Shown here one piece after another: positions 29,723-40,179 of a stretch of 40,179 nt of DNA. The position numbers and the translations under genes were made by a program. Location: positions 1-40,179 of the forward strand of contig NW_026570569.1 in the NCBI RefSeq assembly GCF_019649055.1, read 5' to 3'. Numbering within the stretch: position 1 is the stretch's first letter; each line of letters opens with the position of its first letter. Source of the DNA: Paramacrobiotus metropolitanus. Lineage: Eukaryota > Tardigrada > Eutardigrada > Parachela > Macrobiotidae. A model generated the notes under the pieces. It had not been told where the DNA came from. It did no database searches and saw only the letters and a program-made list of their open reading frames with translations.

Positions 29723-31497
29723 AAATCGTCCATATATCTGGCGGTGTTGTAACTCACAAGGGCAATAGAATTAAAACCATGTACAACTGTATCAAAATAT
29801 TTTTATCCAAGCATAAATCTAACCGCTTTGTGTATAGTTCAGAATCTACGGATACTTATGCACGTACATTATAACGCAGGTTCATGTAAACTACTCTGTA
29901 TGTATTAGGAACAGCAGCATGTCGCCCCATTTGCCTGTCTATCTATCGAGATCTAGATATATCTAGATGCCATATCTATCTATCTGTATCACCTTTCTCG
30001 GTTTACCATTTCTTTCCTTCTTCCTCTTAACTGTAATACGGACGTCTCGAGGTGTCTGACAATACAGCCGGGTAAACAACACATTCGGGTACGTATCGGT
30101 AATTACAATTTACCACAGCGGATACTCGACGGGCCAGTGAAGTACTGTCTAATTTTTTTCTTAATTCTAAGCAAAATTATGTAGCTCCAGTTCTATTTCC
30201 TGGAATAAACTGGAGCTGCCATACCGTTTTCTGCGTTACACAAGACTTAACCATTCCATGAGCTAGCCTGCCAAGTCATTCCCCTCTCGACTTCTCCCGT
30301 CTGATGAACAATGCAAGTCTGACAAGAACGCACCCGACCACCCGCTGAAAGTAAGTGGCACCCGATCGATGAAAGCATCCAACTCATCCATTCAGTTTCT
30401 AACGCTGAAATTGATTTCCTGGATTTGCTCTTTTATCCACCATACAGCAGCGTTAGAAAACATTGTGTTCAACTGGGTTACCTACTCTTGGCTGTGCTCA
30501 AATGATGAGTGTTGAAATGTGTTGAATGATGAGAACTGCGCAGCGAGTTTAACCAATGTTAATGTGAATAACCCAAGAAAAACAATACTTCTCTGATGTA
30601 CGCGATATTTAAATTTCCAGATTTCTTTTACTCCAGAGAATAGTAGTTATCATTTTAATGCAAAATTACTTTAATTACAAAATTACGTAGTAACGCAGAT
30701 AATAAGCTATGTAGATTAATTCCTAAAGCGTCGGTAAGAAGTTTTAAGTTCGAAAATCATGCATGTTAGTGGATTTCACTAAATTTTGGTGTGATCTGAT
30801 CATCCGGTTTCTTGACCGACAACATGTAATAGGTTGGCGCAGCTCTTTACGGTCAATTAGAACAATAAAACACAGATCCGATCTCCGAAACGGTGACGTG
30901 GCATTCGGTAATTTAATTACTAGTGTAATGACTTACTTTTCCATTTTGATACTGATTTATTCAATTAGCGTAAATTTGCGCTGGCGTATTGTTATATAAG
31001 TATCCTGACTGATGCTTACTAATATCAGGACTGGGATATTTTTAAAATAGCAAAATTGGGATTTTGGGTTCAGGACGCTTTCCAACTTCACCCATTTTTG
31101 GAAATTAATTTAGTTACAAAAAACCAATGTACCATTCCACGGGCTTACTGTCGGTTTGTAAACTAGCCGGCGACTTCATTTAGCCACCCGGCATACCAAA
31201 GACACAAGCCAGCGTAAAATCCTTCCGAGACCCTTATTAAACAAAATACATTTTTGAATTCCGCTTTTTTTACCCGACTGATTGGTCATTGTGCATGCAG
31301 ATAAGAAACAGCAACCATAAACCGGTAAAGAAAAAGCAACAACTACTTGTTGTCATTAAAACAACAATTATTTCTAAAGTTAAATAAAACACTTTTTACC
31401 TGGTCTGGTTACCGATTTCCTTGTTAGGTCTAGGCTTGAATCACAATAACTAAAATTTTTTTAGATATTATGCTTCAAGGAAAGACTTAATCTTTCT
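29723..31497. other. intergenic, with TATC simple repeat and hAT fragment
   Basis: A TATC/GATC-type simple repeat lies at 29936-29992. At 30510-30600 a segment matches 24303-24392 (shared TTAATGTGAATAACCC and the AATACTTC words), the second hAT-end fragment. Otherwise no exon-like frame is visible. Confidence 0.5.
30510..30600 (-). mobile_element. hAT-end fragment, copy 2
   Basis: Colinear with 24303-24392 at about 75-80%. The frame corresponding to EEVLFL is shifted here, so this is a dead fragment. Confidence 0.4.
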
Positions 31498-31891
31498 TTA
31501 TGCATACTGCGAGCGCCACCGCTGCAGTGATTGTAAATTTGTAATGATCGCAATCGCTGGCGAATGACGTTCAATCAGCGATGATATCAGTGTTGGATTT
31601 TGTTGCTCCAAGAACATGGGACATCTTTGTATTTTGTCCATCGTACGGTTGATGTGCATCAAAAGGCTGCTGATCTTATTGAAATTTACCAGCGTACGCT
31701 GGTCATTACACGTGGAACAACTTGGAGACACTCTCATTACGAGTAATGACAAATCCCACCTTCTTTACTCGTAATGACAGTGTCCAGTTTTCCACGGAGG
31801 CAGATAGCGCAACCACAATTAATGACAAAAAAAACACGTTTGCAAAATCGTTTCTTGGGAAACCTGACGCAGTACGTTGCTTTAGGTCCAT
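31498..31891 (-). CDS. small two-exon protein with signal peptide or membrane anchor, 107 aa
   Basis: Exon 1 is 31891-31769 (41 codons) and exon 2 is 31698-31498 (66 codons and TAA). The 70-bp intron runs GTAAAG to GACCAG in phase 0. Exon 1 begins MDLKQRTASG and has a hydrophobic stretch (VFFLSLIVVALSASV) that could be a signal peptide with a longish n-region, or a signal anchor. Exon 2 encodes a polar, mostly helical segment (RTLVNFNKISSLLMHIN, ISSLIERHSP) with a single Cys and ends QRWRSQYA. No family is recognised. Upstream in-frame ATGs exist (frame open to 31978), so the start is uncertain. Confidence 0.45.
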
Positions 31892-32408
31892 GGTGATGGA
31901 AAATGTGCGGGTCTGCGCTCTGCAGTCCCGGCGCCGCGTTCGATCGGAATGAAAGTTAGGCATGCCACAGCAACGCATGTAGTGGGCGGGAAGCTTGGAT
32001 ACTGTGTAGTCCGCTTAACAGACCAGAAACGGATCGATTAATTGCAATGCGCTGCAGTAGCGGCATTTGTCTGGCGGCAGTGACAAGGGTAATTGAGGAT
32101 ACGAAGACATTGCGAAAAATTTAAATTCTTGAGTTTCACCGACAACCATACCACGGCGCACGCCCCACTGATGACGCTGATGCCAACCATCTACATATTA
32201 TGTGAAGTTAACTAATGTACGAATGTTTGTACAAATGCGCCATTGCAGTGCCTCTAATCAAAGGTCCCAAGTATAATTATATTTTGGTACTCTTAATGTA
32301 AATGACATTATTATTAAGGTGACTGCTATGTGCTACACAAATGGCGCGCACATAATTGGCTTTGCGCCCCAAATTTCCTTGCGTCGAAGCATTTTTTATT
32401 GGGTACCC
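31892..32408. other. no gene recognised
   Basis: The upstream flank of the small secreted-type gene, with no exon-like frames. Confidence 0.35.
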
Positions 32409-33254
32409 TTATAGGCAGCCCCTAAAACCCCAGTATATTACAGGCACCTCTTTTCGCACCCTGTTTATTATAGGCACCATTTTTAAATTAATGTGATATA
32501 TAATTAGATTCAGTGTTCTCACTGGTCAGATGGTAATGCAACTTTATTCAGGTATACAGTATGTAATGGTGCAATAAGTTTTCTCTTGCGTCGATTTAAG
32601 TACTAGTGCATCAGGCTTTCGTAATCAGCCAATTAATCTAAAACGAATTTGTTACAATTTAATAACGCGTCTTCTCGGCTGACCAAAAGGTCATCTTTCG
32701 CGTTACTTAGCTGATTCAGTGGCTTTCGACGGCCCCGGCGCCGGAGGGCTGCTTGAACCCGCCATAATAATTATGAAATATGAAAAAATTTTAAACAAAA
32801 TTACTGGCGCATTTCTAGTATAGTTGGGTAACAGTATTACATTTACCTTTTGTCCAGACTCCACTGTAGTTTTTTAAGCTCAATGACAAACTAAGAAAGT
32901 GCACCATTTTTGACATGCGCTAAAAAAGCGAACGGAAACGGGAAACAAATTGTTTGCTAAGAGATTGTTCTAAGGCTTTTGTTTTAAGACTTAAAAATAC
33001 ATTCTTATATTTTAAAACGGTTTTTCTTTTTTATTTATTATTTTGGTGGGTTCTTCCATTTCTTATTTAAAATTGTAAATTGTTAATGCCTGACCGTTGA
33101 ATTATTCATGTTCGAATAAACAATATTACGTTCACATAATTTATATATTTTTTTATTTTATATACCATATTAATTCAAAATGGGTGTCTATAATAAACAG
33201 GGTGCGAAAAGGGGTGCCTAAGTTAAACGGGGGTTTTAGGGGGTGCCTATAACG
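32409..33254. mobile_element. 846-bp terminal-inverted-repeat element
   Basis: The left end TTATAGGCAGCCCCTAAAAC and the reverse complement of the right end TTATAGGCACCCCCTAAAAC start arms that pair for about 85 bp. They share CTTTTCGCACCCTGTTTATT and internal GGCACC repeats. The interior is AT-rich with no transposase. A fragment with TTAGGCACCCC lies outside at 33839. Confidence 0.85.
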
Positions 33255-33367
33255 GTTTCCTGTTTTATTTGTCCGATGAGTTTTCACTTTATATTTGGCT
33301 TTTCTTACATATTGAAACTAAATTTACAGAATACGGCAAGATTGGTACGGGTACGTATCTGTATACA

Positions 33368-33520
33368 GAATATAGGGGAAAAACAAGTCTAGCCTTTGTA
33401 CATCTAATGTCAGCCGGCTGGTATTTTACGTTGTGGGTGTACATGGTGCTTATGTACCGCGCCTGATTTGACCGAATGTGTTGCCGTAACGTCACACAAA
33501 CTTGTTTTTTCCACTGTACT
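33368..33520. mobile_element. small MITE, diverged relative of the element at 33987
   Basis: Ends ATATAGGGGAAAAACAAGT and the inverse of ACTTGTTTTTTCCAC. The internal sequence TTGCCGTAACGTCACAC and GTACATGGTG/TATGTACCGCGCC matches the middle of the element at 33987-34189. Confidence 0.65.
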
Positions 33521-33986
33521 AACGCGAAAATTGCAAACTTTACTGACAACCGTTAAAGGAAGCAGTTTGTTTATTCATCGTACTACAGATTCATCGTCTT
33601 ACAGGTACACGGTTCAAAAGGAAAACGAAGAATTTCAACCTGCAAAAATGCTTTGTAAAATGGCGGTTTGTCTGTTTCTCTATATTTCATCTATGAGTCG
33701 CAATGTTTACAGTATATAGTACTATATACCAAGAAGTAGATCAAGCTGACACAATGACACGTACCAAGATTTGACTAAAACGTGAAGTGAAAGTTCTTGT
33801 TAACATTTGTACTAATATTACAAATGGCGTGGTTTTTAATTAGGCACCCCAAAATGACACCGAAAATCATCTAAAAAATACTAACCACCGAAGCGTTCAT
33901 TTTAGAAATTATTAATAAAGGAAGAAGGTTAAGCAGAAAATATGCGCAAGTTGCAGTGTAATATAAGTTCTAAAATACTAGAAAGT

Positions 33987-34189
33987 ATATAGGGGGCAAA
34001 ACTAAGCGTGTTCCACCGTTTCCGGCTACTGCTACCGTCACCCGGCTGGAGGTTTACGTTGTGGCTGAACATGGCGCGTATGTACCACGCCAGATTTAAC
34101 CATAAGTATTGCCGTAACGTCACACTCCAGGCGGGTGACGGCAGAAATACAGGGGAACCGTGGAACACGCTTAGTTTTGCCCCCTATAT
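33987..34189. mobile_element. 203-bp MITE with perfect 30-bp terminal repeats
   Basis: Both ends read ATATAGGGGGCAAAACTAAG followed by CGTGTTCCAC, without a mismatch. Near-identical arms imply recent activity compared with the other elements here. It contains the GCCGTAACGTCACAC core shared with 33368-33520. Confidence 0.85.
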
Positions 34190-34207
34190 TAGCTTATAAA
34201 TAATTAT

Positions 34208-35129
34208 GGAGAAAGCTGCGCACACCACGTTTTACCACCAAAGTCTCCGCATACCACCTTTCACCACCGCCAGGCTGCGCACACCACTGTTCACACCACG
34301 TTTTGTCTCGGGCCACCATTTTTGCGCCACCACCATATATATTAAAAATATTGGCAGTCTCACCCCTTATACTTGCAGTTTCGAAGATATACGGTGCTCG
34401 GTCTTATATAATCTATACAGAGTACGACTAATATTTATATGAGCTATAGCTATGTTGTATTTTTTGGTGTGTACAGGAAGTAGTACTTTACTTAAATACG
34501 TTGTACCTAAATTACAATGTTTTGGTTTTTTCAATATAACGCCAAAGCAAATCTTTACTATGCAGTATACAGCTTAGGACAAAATGGTCGCATACCCAAC
34601 ATCTCCACATTCAGTACGTATGCAGCGCATACGACTGAGTTCAAAATATCCGATTCGTACAAGCGCACTGCACCGCTTGCGTACAGAATGCTGGGTATGG
34701 GGTTACTCTATGCGACCATTAATTTTAGTCCTACATTGTACAGCATGCGTAATGCAAGTAAGCAAGCACAGCAAAAAACAGGTGGTTGCTTGCTTTCAGC
34801 ATGTTTGTAAAATTGAAAAATTCGCTAACTACTCGTATAACGGAAGCGGAGGCAAACGAGTGGTATGAAAAAAGAGCAGCCAGACGGCCCAGACCGGGAG
34901 ACGAAAGAACTGACTTTTTCCGCCCGTAACAACAATTAATTCATTTTCTAAAATAGTGGTGTGCAGAGATTGTGGTGGTGTGCACTCTGCCTTTGGTGGT
35001 GTCAGGAGATTTCGGTGGTTTTTGTAAGAAAATTAAAAAATAATACAAAGTGGTGTGCGGAGCCTGGCGGGGGTGTTTCGTGGTGTGCGGAGACTTTGGT
35101 GGTGAAACGTGGTGTACGGAGCCTTCCCC
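34208..35129. mobile_element. Mutator-like (MULE-type) non-autonomous element with 9-bp target duplication
   Basis: The inverted arms are about 130-170 bp: the left starts GGAGAAAGCTGCGCACACCA and the right, inverted, GGGGAAGGCTCCGTACACCA. Both are built of CACCAC/GTGGTG units with CCAAAGTCTCCGCA in common. The element is flanked by a perfect direct repeat AATAATTAT (34199-34207 and 35130-35138). Long inverted arms plus a 9-bp duplication are the hallmark of Mutator-like elements. No transposase is encoded. Confidence 0.75.
34563..34747. mobile_element. MITE nested inside the MULE-type element
   Basis: AATGGTCGCATACCC at 34583 is inverted at 34706-34720 (AATGGTCGCATAGAG), with further pairing outside (TATACAGCTTAGGAC against GCTGTACAATGTAGGAC) and inside (CCATACCCAGCAT). 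The nested position means it was either carried by, or inserted into, the larger element. Confidence 0.6.
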
Positions 35130-35138
35130 AATAATTAT

Positions 35139-37106
35139 TAAATAATTGGTCTTTTTTTCCCAAAGCACAATCCCAAGCTTTACACTAAGTTGTATAAACA
35201 TTTTACCACGAGATTCCCTGTGATTAATAAATATTGTCAGCCACTAGCACGCTGTTTGTTATTTCCGTATTAAACAGAGGACAGAGGCATTTCTCCAACA
35301 AGTCTGATCATCGACCCATCTTCGGTTTATGTACGCAAAGGCAGATTAATGTGAAATACGAAACGTTCCAAATTATTTAGAGCACAGTACTTCTAAAAGC
35401 CTACGAGTGCTGAAATACATAAACCGGTTGGTGAGTTATCACTATGTAGATTATAAATACTGCAACGGCAGCAGGATGTAATGGCCCGTTGCAAATGTTG
35501 CAGTTTCATCTTCGCTGCATGTAGGTTTTTCACCCTACAGTCCACAATAATCACAAAAACAGTGCCGTTTTATAATTCATTCTTCCAATAACATACTCAC
35601 ATGATCAGCGTCATCGTGCGATTCGTACCGAGATCGGTAACGATTATAGAAGGGTCATTGTAATTACATATATATATTTTATATATTCTTCCTTCTTCAA
35701 GTTTTTTGAATGGTAATGATGGTATGCGGATTATTTATTCGCGCAGTAGCAAAATTCTGAAAGAGCATGCAGGGTCTGCGGACCTGAAGTATGTATATAT
35801 AACTTAGAAATACTGCGTGCATGTTTTTATGGCATTTTGCTGTGCTGTGAATATCTTTCTCAACATCCTTATTCGCCGATGAAAGAACTGGTGTGTACTG
35901 TATATCGGCTTAATGAATTGGCAGCGCACCTGCCGACATTGCCCGCTATACAGTTATTCAATTATTTTTTGACCGGTATTTAAACTACTGTATTTACACG
36001 TAACTACTAAAATTACCCTACTACCAAAGCTATATACAGTCTGCATTCCGTATGTGAAATAGATAACAATAAAAACACTACTCAATGACACGCATTTTAG
36101 ACTGATTTTGTAACAGGTCATTCAGTCCAGTCTGAATAATACGCTCTTCGAGATTAATAACCAAATTATTTAATACCTTTAATACTGTTAGTAATCACCG
36201 GCTACTTGTTAAGTGGAAAACAACTAGCCAAGCCTAACGCAGTAAAGCTCATGCGCGTGCTCATGCAGAGGTAAGATGAGAGCACGGAGTCAAAAGCAGT
36301 CCTGCAAATTGGGATTGCCGGAACTGTCGATATACTGCACTTCTATCTCTCTAGAATCGGGTAAATGCTTTCCCGAGATCGACTTTTGTGGGACTTGCTA
36401 TGTGCAATCTGGACAAGGAAACTATTTGGGGTATTTTTGACACGAATGCTTAGGAGGATTACAATAAGTGGGTACACATTGTAAAAGATATACCCTTTAT
36501 CAACACTGATGTCCTTTATGACCAGTGTCAAGTCGGAATGTCGACCGGTATTATTCAAGCATAAAAGGCTGATGATATACAAAAGTATATGGACAAGAAT
36601 TACTGGCTATATTACGGTGGAAGCGTGAAATTAAGCCACCGGAAAAAAGAAAGCAGGTTAGTCAACGGACTGTACGACAGTTACACAAAGTCGGGCCGGG
36701 AAAGGACCACATGCAATAACAATTTGATATATTTGTTCACCTGCCTGTTCAACAGCCACACTGTATCTGCGGCCTGCGCTGTGTGTCAGACATTCCCGAT
36801 GTCATCTGGTTGCGTCAAAGCCGGTAAGTACCCCAACGTTAACCTAGCGACTGCTCCCAATAATGCTAGGACGTTGGAGTGCACTGGAATACGGATGATA
36901 TACTTACAATTTACGGCAAAGTAGTGGTCTATTCTGCTGCTTTCATGTCAGCGATCCTGTTAAAAATAATAACCGTTTAAATAACTCTCACCCAAAGCGC
37001 GCGTATGTGGTGTGGGACACTTTACGACCGAAGCTTCCAATTTGACAACAGTTTCTTGCTCTCGTACTAACGGTAGATACAGGAAACGTTTATTTGCAGT
37101 GGGAGA
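35139..37106. other. intergenic, AT-rich, one weak candidate exon
   Basis: There is a short TATA simple repeat near 35668-35690. A plus frame 36589-36924 contains several Cys (CAVCQTFPMSSGC) and a consensus donor GTAAGT at 36825, but no acceptor or partner exon is established. No other feature is seen. Confidence 0.35.
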
Positions 37107-38960
37107 ATGGTGGACAGTGCAAGCAAACTAAATCCGGGCAAGGAATCTAAGTTCGCAAGCGCGCCAAGCATGATGGACGATAAGCCCCTGCAAGGATTTA
37201 TTGGGAGGATCACCTCCGTCTGGGCAGTTTTGTTGCAGCTTTGCGGCTGCTTTTGTTATCCATATAACAAACACTCGAAACGAGGCAGAATATTGCGTCC
37301 TTTGGCGTATCTGTACCTCGCACTCATTCTCGCTGCAAACTCACTCGGTACCGTCGACGAGATAATGTATGAAACCCCGTCGTTATCGAACTGGTTCACG
37401 CTGTTGGTGTACAAAGCTATCGATGCTTCGGATTTCATCTCCAAGTTGCTGTGTACCTGCTTCATGTGGTCGGCCAGCCAGCGAATTACGGAGCTGACTG
37501 GTCAGTTGGACCGGAAGTACGGGAGACTGGTCACACGGAAAGATGGCTGCGTAATTATTGCATGTATGATCTTATACATAACAATTATTTTATCGCGAAA
37601 CTGCTATCGATTCTGCGAAGAACAATTCAGCCACTTTCCCCGTGATTTTTTTAAATATAAGACACGCTATTTCCCAAGTATTCCTGCATCTTATATTCGG
37701 CTGATCGAATCGACGGTTCGCATCTACGCTATACTGATTAATGTGACGAGAATCGGGCGGGAACTTTTGCTGTGTTTTCTAGTGGTCATTGCTCTCTCAT
37801 GCCGTGTTATTAGCAGACGGATCGTCCTTTCTGTGCGGCAGCAGCTAGCAACCTGCCGAACTATTTCGGTGCAAGAGTATCTGGAGTACTTTCAGCTGCC
37901 GTCCATCGTTCGAGGTTTGGATAGCTGCTTCACGATTATAGCCGCTGACCGCGCCATAGCTGCGGTAACTAGCCTCATTTATTATGCATTCGAACTCGGA
38001 AAATATTCGTCGGACGGTCAACCACCATCGGCCATGTCACTAGCTGGTCTGATCGTGTACTGTGTGCATTTGTGCGTCCTCGCCGGTGTTTGCGTATCAT
38101 CCACAAATCAGGTGAGCACATCTATTTGTCCGGGTTTTTTCAGTTTGTCCTTTTGACTTGTTATCTTCTTGTTCGAATGTTACGTACTTTATATGTTGAC
38201 TGCATCACTATGGGTTTGTGGTTTGGTTTATGATTAGGGCGAAGAAATGTTGGAGATCGAGCACGTTTGCTTAGAATTGGGAAAACGTAACTGGAAAAAA
38301 GACGAGTGGGCTGCAGTGTACGTCACTTGTCAGCAGAGAAATCAGTCGGGTTCTTTTACCGTGGCCGGTATAATCGTTACCCGGGAAAGTGCACTTCAGG
38401 TGATTCACTTATGTCTATGAAAATTAGTCAAGCATTGCTGTTTCTAGCTTAACAAAACTCCGCGCATGAGATGACAGCTGATAGGTCTGTTTCTGCTTCG
38501 ATTAAGGCGTCCCTTTAAAGCAAAAATCATCATATTACAAACTGTCGACTTATTTCTTGCACACATTATGTTCGTTTCGATATATACGTAATTTTTTTAA
38601 GACAAATAATATGCGCTTATTAAGCAGATAATGGCAAGACACACGAATATGTCCAGTAGTGACAAATGTCGCCTCGGTTATCGGCCTTATACCAATCACT
38701 ACTTTATGCCTAATATCAGAATTCAGAGTACACCAAAATTTAGAATCTGTTCTGTAAGTTCGTCAAACCTGAGTAACAGGAGACGTCGAGGTTTGTCTCT
38801 TTCTGGCAGTGTACAACATTGGGGCAGTTAATCTAAATTTTATTAGACGGGTGCTGCGTTGATTAGCACACTGCTTCTGTTTGCTGAACTGGCCAATGGT
38901 TGCAAATGCCCAGATTGCAATTGTGGAGCCATGAGTGCCAACTGCAGCCAGGTACGTTGA
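37107..38960 (+). CDS. gustatory-receptor-like seven-helix membrane protein, 3 exons, about 426 aa
   Basis: Exons are 37107-38111, 38238-38399 and 38847-38960; introns are GT-AG, phase 0 throughout (acceptors GATTAG and TATTAG). Hydrophobic segments in order: VWAVLLQLCGCFCY; LAYLYLALILAANSLG; the NWFTLLVYKAI region; VIIACMILYITIILS; LLLCFLVVIALSC; LAGLIVYCVHLCVLAGVC; and TGAALISTLLLFAELA in exon 3. Exon 2 carries the intracellular loop typical of the 7tm_7 family before the last helix (WAAVYVTCQQRNQ then FTVAGIIVTRESAL). Length fits invertebrate gustatory receptors (about 380-450 aa). It probably acts as a plasma-membrane chemosensory ion channel subunit; the ligand is unknown. The C-terminus is Cys-rich (CKCPDCNC), which is unusual. 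The frame ends at TGA 38958-38960 unless GTACGT at 38952 is used as a donor. Confidence 0.75.
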
Positions 38961-39137
38961 CCGCTGTTTTCTCTTTCATTTTTCTCAGGTTTTTTCGCCA
39001 TATGAAACAAAATATCAGATGTTTTTAATTTAGTTCAACCTTCAAAGTAAAGATAAATTTTGACTTACGTTTTCCGATTTCCTACACGCAAAGCGTTTAT
39101 TATGGTACCGTTCAAGTGCTACAAGAACTGAGCCATT

Positions 39138-39362
39138 TTGATGAGAAATTACCCGAGTGTGTCATTTGCAGACCGTTTGAAATATGGATCCGGAAATGTA
39201 GACTTTGGCGACGGTTACGGAAATGATTTGAATCTGCTCCTTCTGGTACGCAATCATCGTCGAAGGCTATGGAAAATAATTCATTTTATCTGCTTATCAG
39301 TCTTGCTGACCATTTTCTGCGCATCGTGTGTAAAGGAAGCCGGAAACGTAAAAAGACTTTAA
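39138..39362 (+). CDS. candidate exon with a membrane segment
   Basis: The plus frame starts MMRNYPSVSF and ends in a hydrophobic stretch (IIHFICLSVLLTIFCASC) followed by a possible donor GTGTAAAG near 39340. It might be the first exon of a second receptor-like gene whose later exon is at 39787. It does not splice in phase to the preceding gene. Confidence 0.3.
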   Translation: MMRNYPSVSFADRLKYGSGNVDFGDGYGNDLNLLLLVRNHRRRLWKIIHFICLSVLLTIFCASCVKEAGNVKRL

Positions 39363-39786
39363 AAAATTTTTATGTAGTGTACTATAAAAAAATTTTACGA
39401 AGCAAGTGACGCATGTTAGGATTGAAAATTTCCCATTTTATACCAATTCGCGTACGCGTGTAACTGCAACTGAGAGACCACTAACATGGAGTGGGGCGTG
39501 TCGTGTGTCGTAAAGCTCAGATTCCTGCGTCCTTCCGAATTTAATTCAATTTTTTAATAAAGAATGAACTGGCGTTATCGAAATTTTGTGGTTACTTGGC
39601 TGCGGTACAAGGTGGGCGCTGGCCGACCTACGTCAAGTAGGGAAGAAAAAAAACACTACTAGCTGGTTGATTGTGCCTGCGGGGGGCTATTTGAAGTAAG
39701 TGTCTTGGCCGGCGACGGATTAGCATACGAAGAATATGAATCCTATTAAACAGAATATCCATAGCCCGCAATAATTTGGGCTACAG

Positions 39787-39864
39787 TGGAAAAAATTGCA
39801 CAGCTTCCAGCAAACATCCACCGACATCTTGTTCGCTGCAGAGTATGGCCATCCACTTCGACAG
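39787..39864 (+). CDS. candidate exon of a second gustatory-receptor-like gene
   Basis: It is bounded by acceptor GGCTACAG and donor GTATGC, 26 codons, phase 0 at both ends. The peptide includes LHSFQQTSTDILFAAEYGHP. This resembles the segment between helices 4 and 6 of gustatory receptors, where a helix precedes an F-G-x-PL-like motif. The rest of the gene would lie partly in the last 300 bases and beyond the right edge. Confidence 0.35.
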
Positions 39865-40179
39865 GTATGCGGGTGCTTGGAAACAAACACAATAAATTGA
39901 CGTCTGCGGTGCGCTATAGTGTTATCGGGAGCCATAAGAATGCGGTACAAACGTGCATCGTGCCGCTTTACCTATCTCACTTTAGTTTGAAAAACCTTTC
40001 CCTCTTTCCGCTGTTTATGTACACGATTTTGCGGCTGCTAATTGAAAGAGACCGTGTTACACTGTTGATAAGACGCTTAGCGTCAGGCTAGTGACGGCTT
40101 CGGAAGCATTAATACACGCCACACGGTATCCTTTTTAGCTTTAACGCATGACACAAAATGCATTTGTTATTATCCTTAA
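39865..40179. other. right edge, no exon assigned
   Basis: A plus frame continues to 40091 but shows no clear domain; it may hold the next intron of the candidate receptor gene. Confidence 0.3.

Noticed and set aside
32686-32705. Lone AAAAGGTCATCTTT match to the retroelement leader motif
   Set aside because: A single isolated octamer inside an unrelated inverted-repeat element is expected by chance at this scale.
36343-36582. Minus frame with HSDLTLVIKD, resembling a BTB domain start
   Set aside because: The following residues do not fit BTB helices in any frame, and no exon partner was found.
1-40179. CRISPR arrays, bacterial operons or ribosome binding sites
   Set aside because: The genes have spliceosomal introns, and no regularly spaced repeat-spacer array is present.

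Overview
The window looks like a piece of a compact, intron-containing invertebrate nuclear genome. Genes have short GT-AG introns of about 65-90 bp beside longer ones filled with small inverted-repeat elements. The gene content is a gustatory-receptor-like seven-helix protein, a SET/MYND (SMYD) protein and F-box proteins with Tudor-like N-termini, which points to an ecdysozoan. I lean towards a tardigrade because the F-box/Tudor-like and SMYD-like genes recall families I associate with tardigrades; this is recognition from memory, not a search result.

Layout. (1) Bases 1-7300 are the 5' part of a large LTR-retrotransposon-like element on the minus strand. It has a putative promoter near 7.2 kb, a leader, a 1061-residue coiled-coil Gag, a zinc-knuckle extension behind an in-frame TAG, and a retropepsin frame reached by a textbook -1 ribosomal frameshift signal. 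Reverse transcriptase would lie beyond the left edge. The whole element is saturated with the octamer AAAGGTCA: 14 copies in the leader and about 30 in the ORFs, in all three codon phases. (2) Bases 7.3-10.9 kb hold no recognised gene, a tRNA-like fossil and two inverted-repeat elements. (3) Bases 10.9-16.3 kb hold a seven-exon SMYD-like gene (minus strand, about 498 aa) with miniature elements in its introns. (4) Bases 18.5-21.3 kb hold a three-exon F-box gene with a Tudor-like N-terminus (minus, about 546 aa), followed upstream by a second Tudor-like gene at 22.6-23.5 kb broken by a frameshift. (5) Bases 24-35 kb are mostly repeats: hAT remnants, a diverged 450-bp direct repeat, several fold-back elements and a Mutator-like element with a 9-bp target duplication. 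Two small two-exon genes were reconstructed by splice phase at 27.8 and 31.5 kb. (6) Bases 37.1-38.96 kb hold a three-exon gustatory-receptor-like gene (plus, about 426 aa), with candidate exons of a second receptor-like gene running to the right edge.

The cellular genes do not form an obvious pathway. The coherent system in the window is the retroelement, where expression signals (promoter, frameshift, in-frame stops) and the dense receptor-type octamer array occur together. All gene models were built by hand from frame, GT-AG sites and phase, and no transcript evidence was available.
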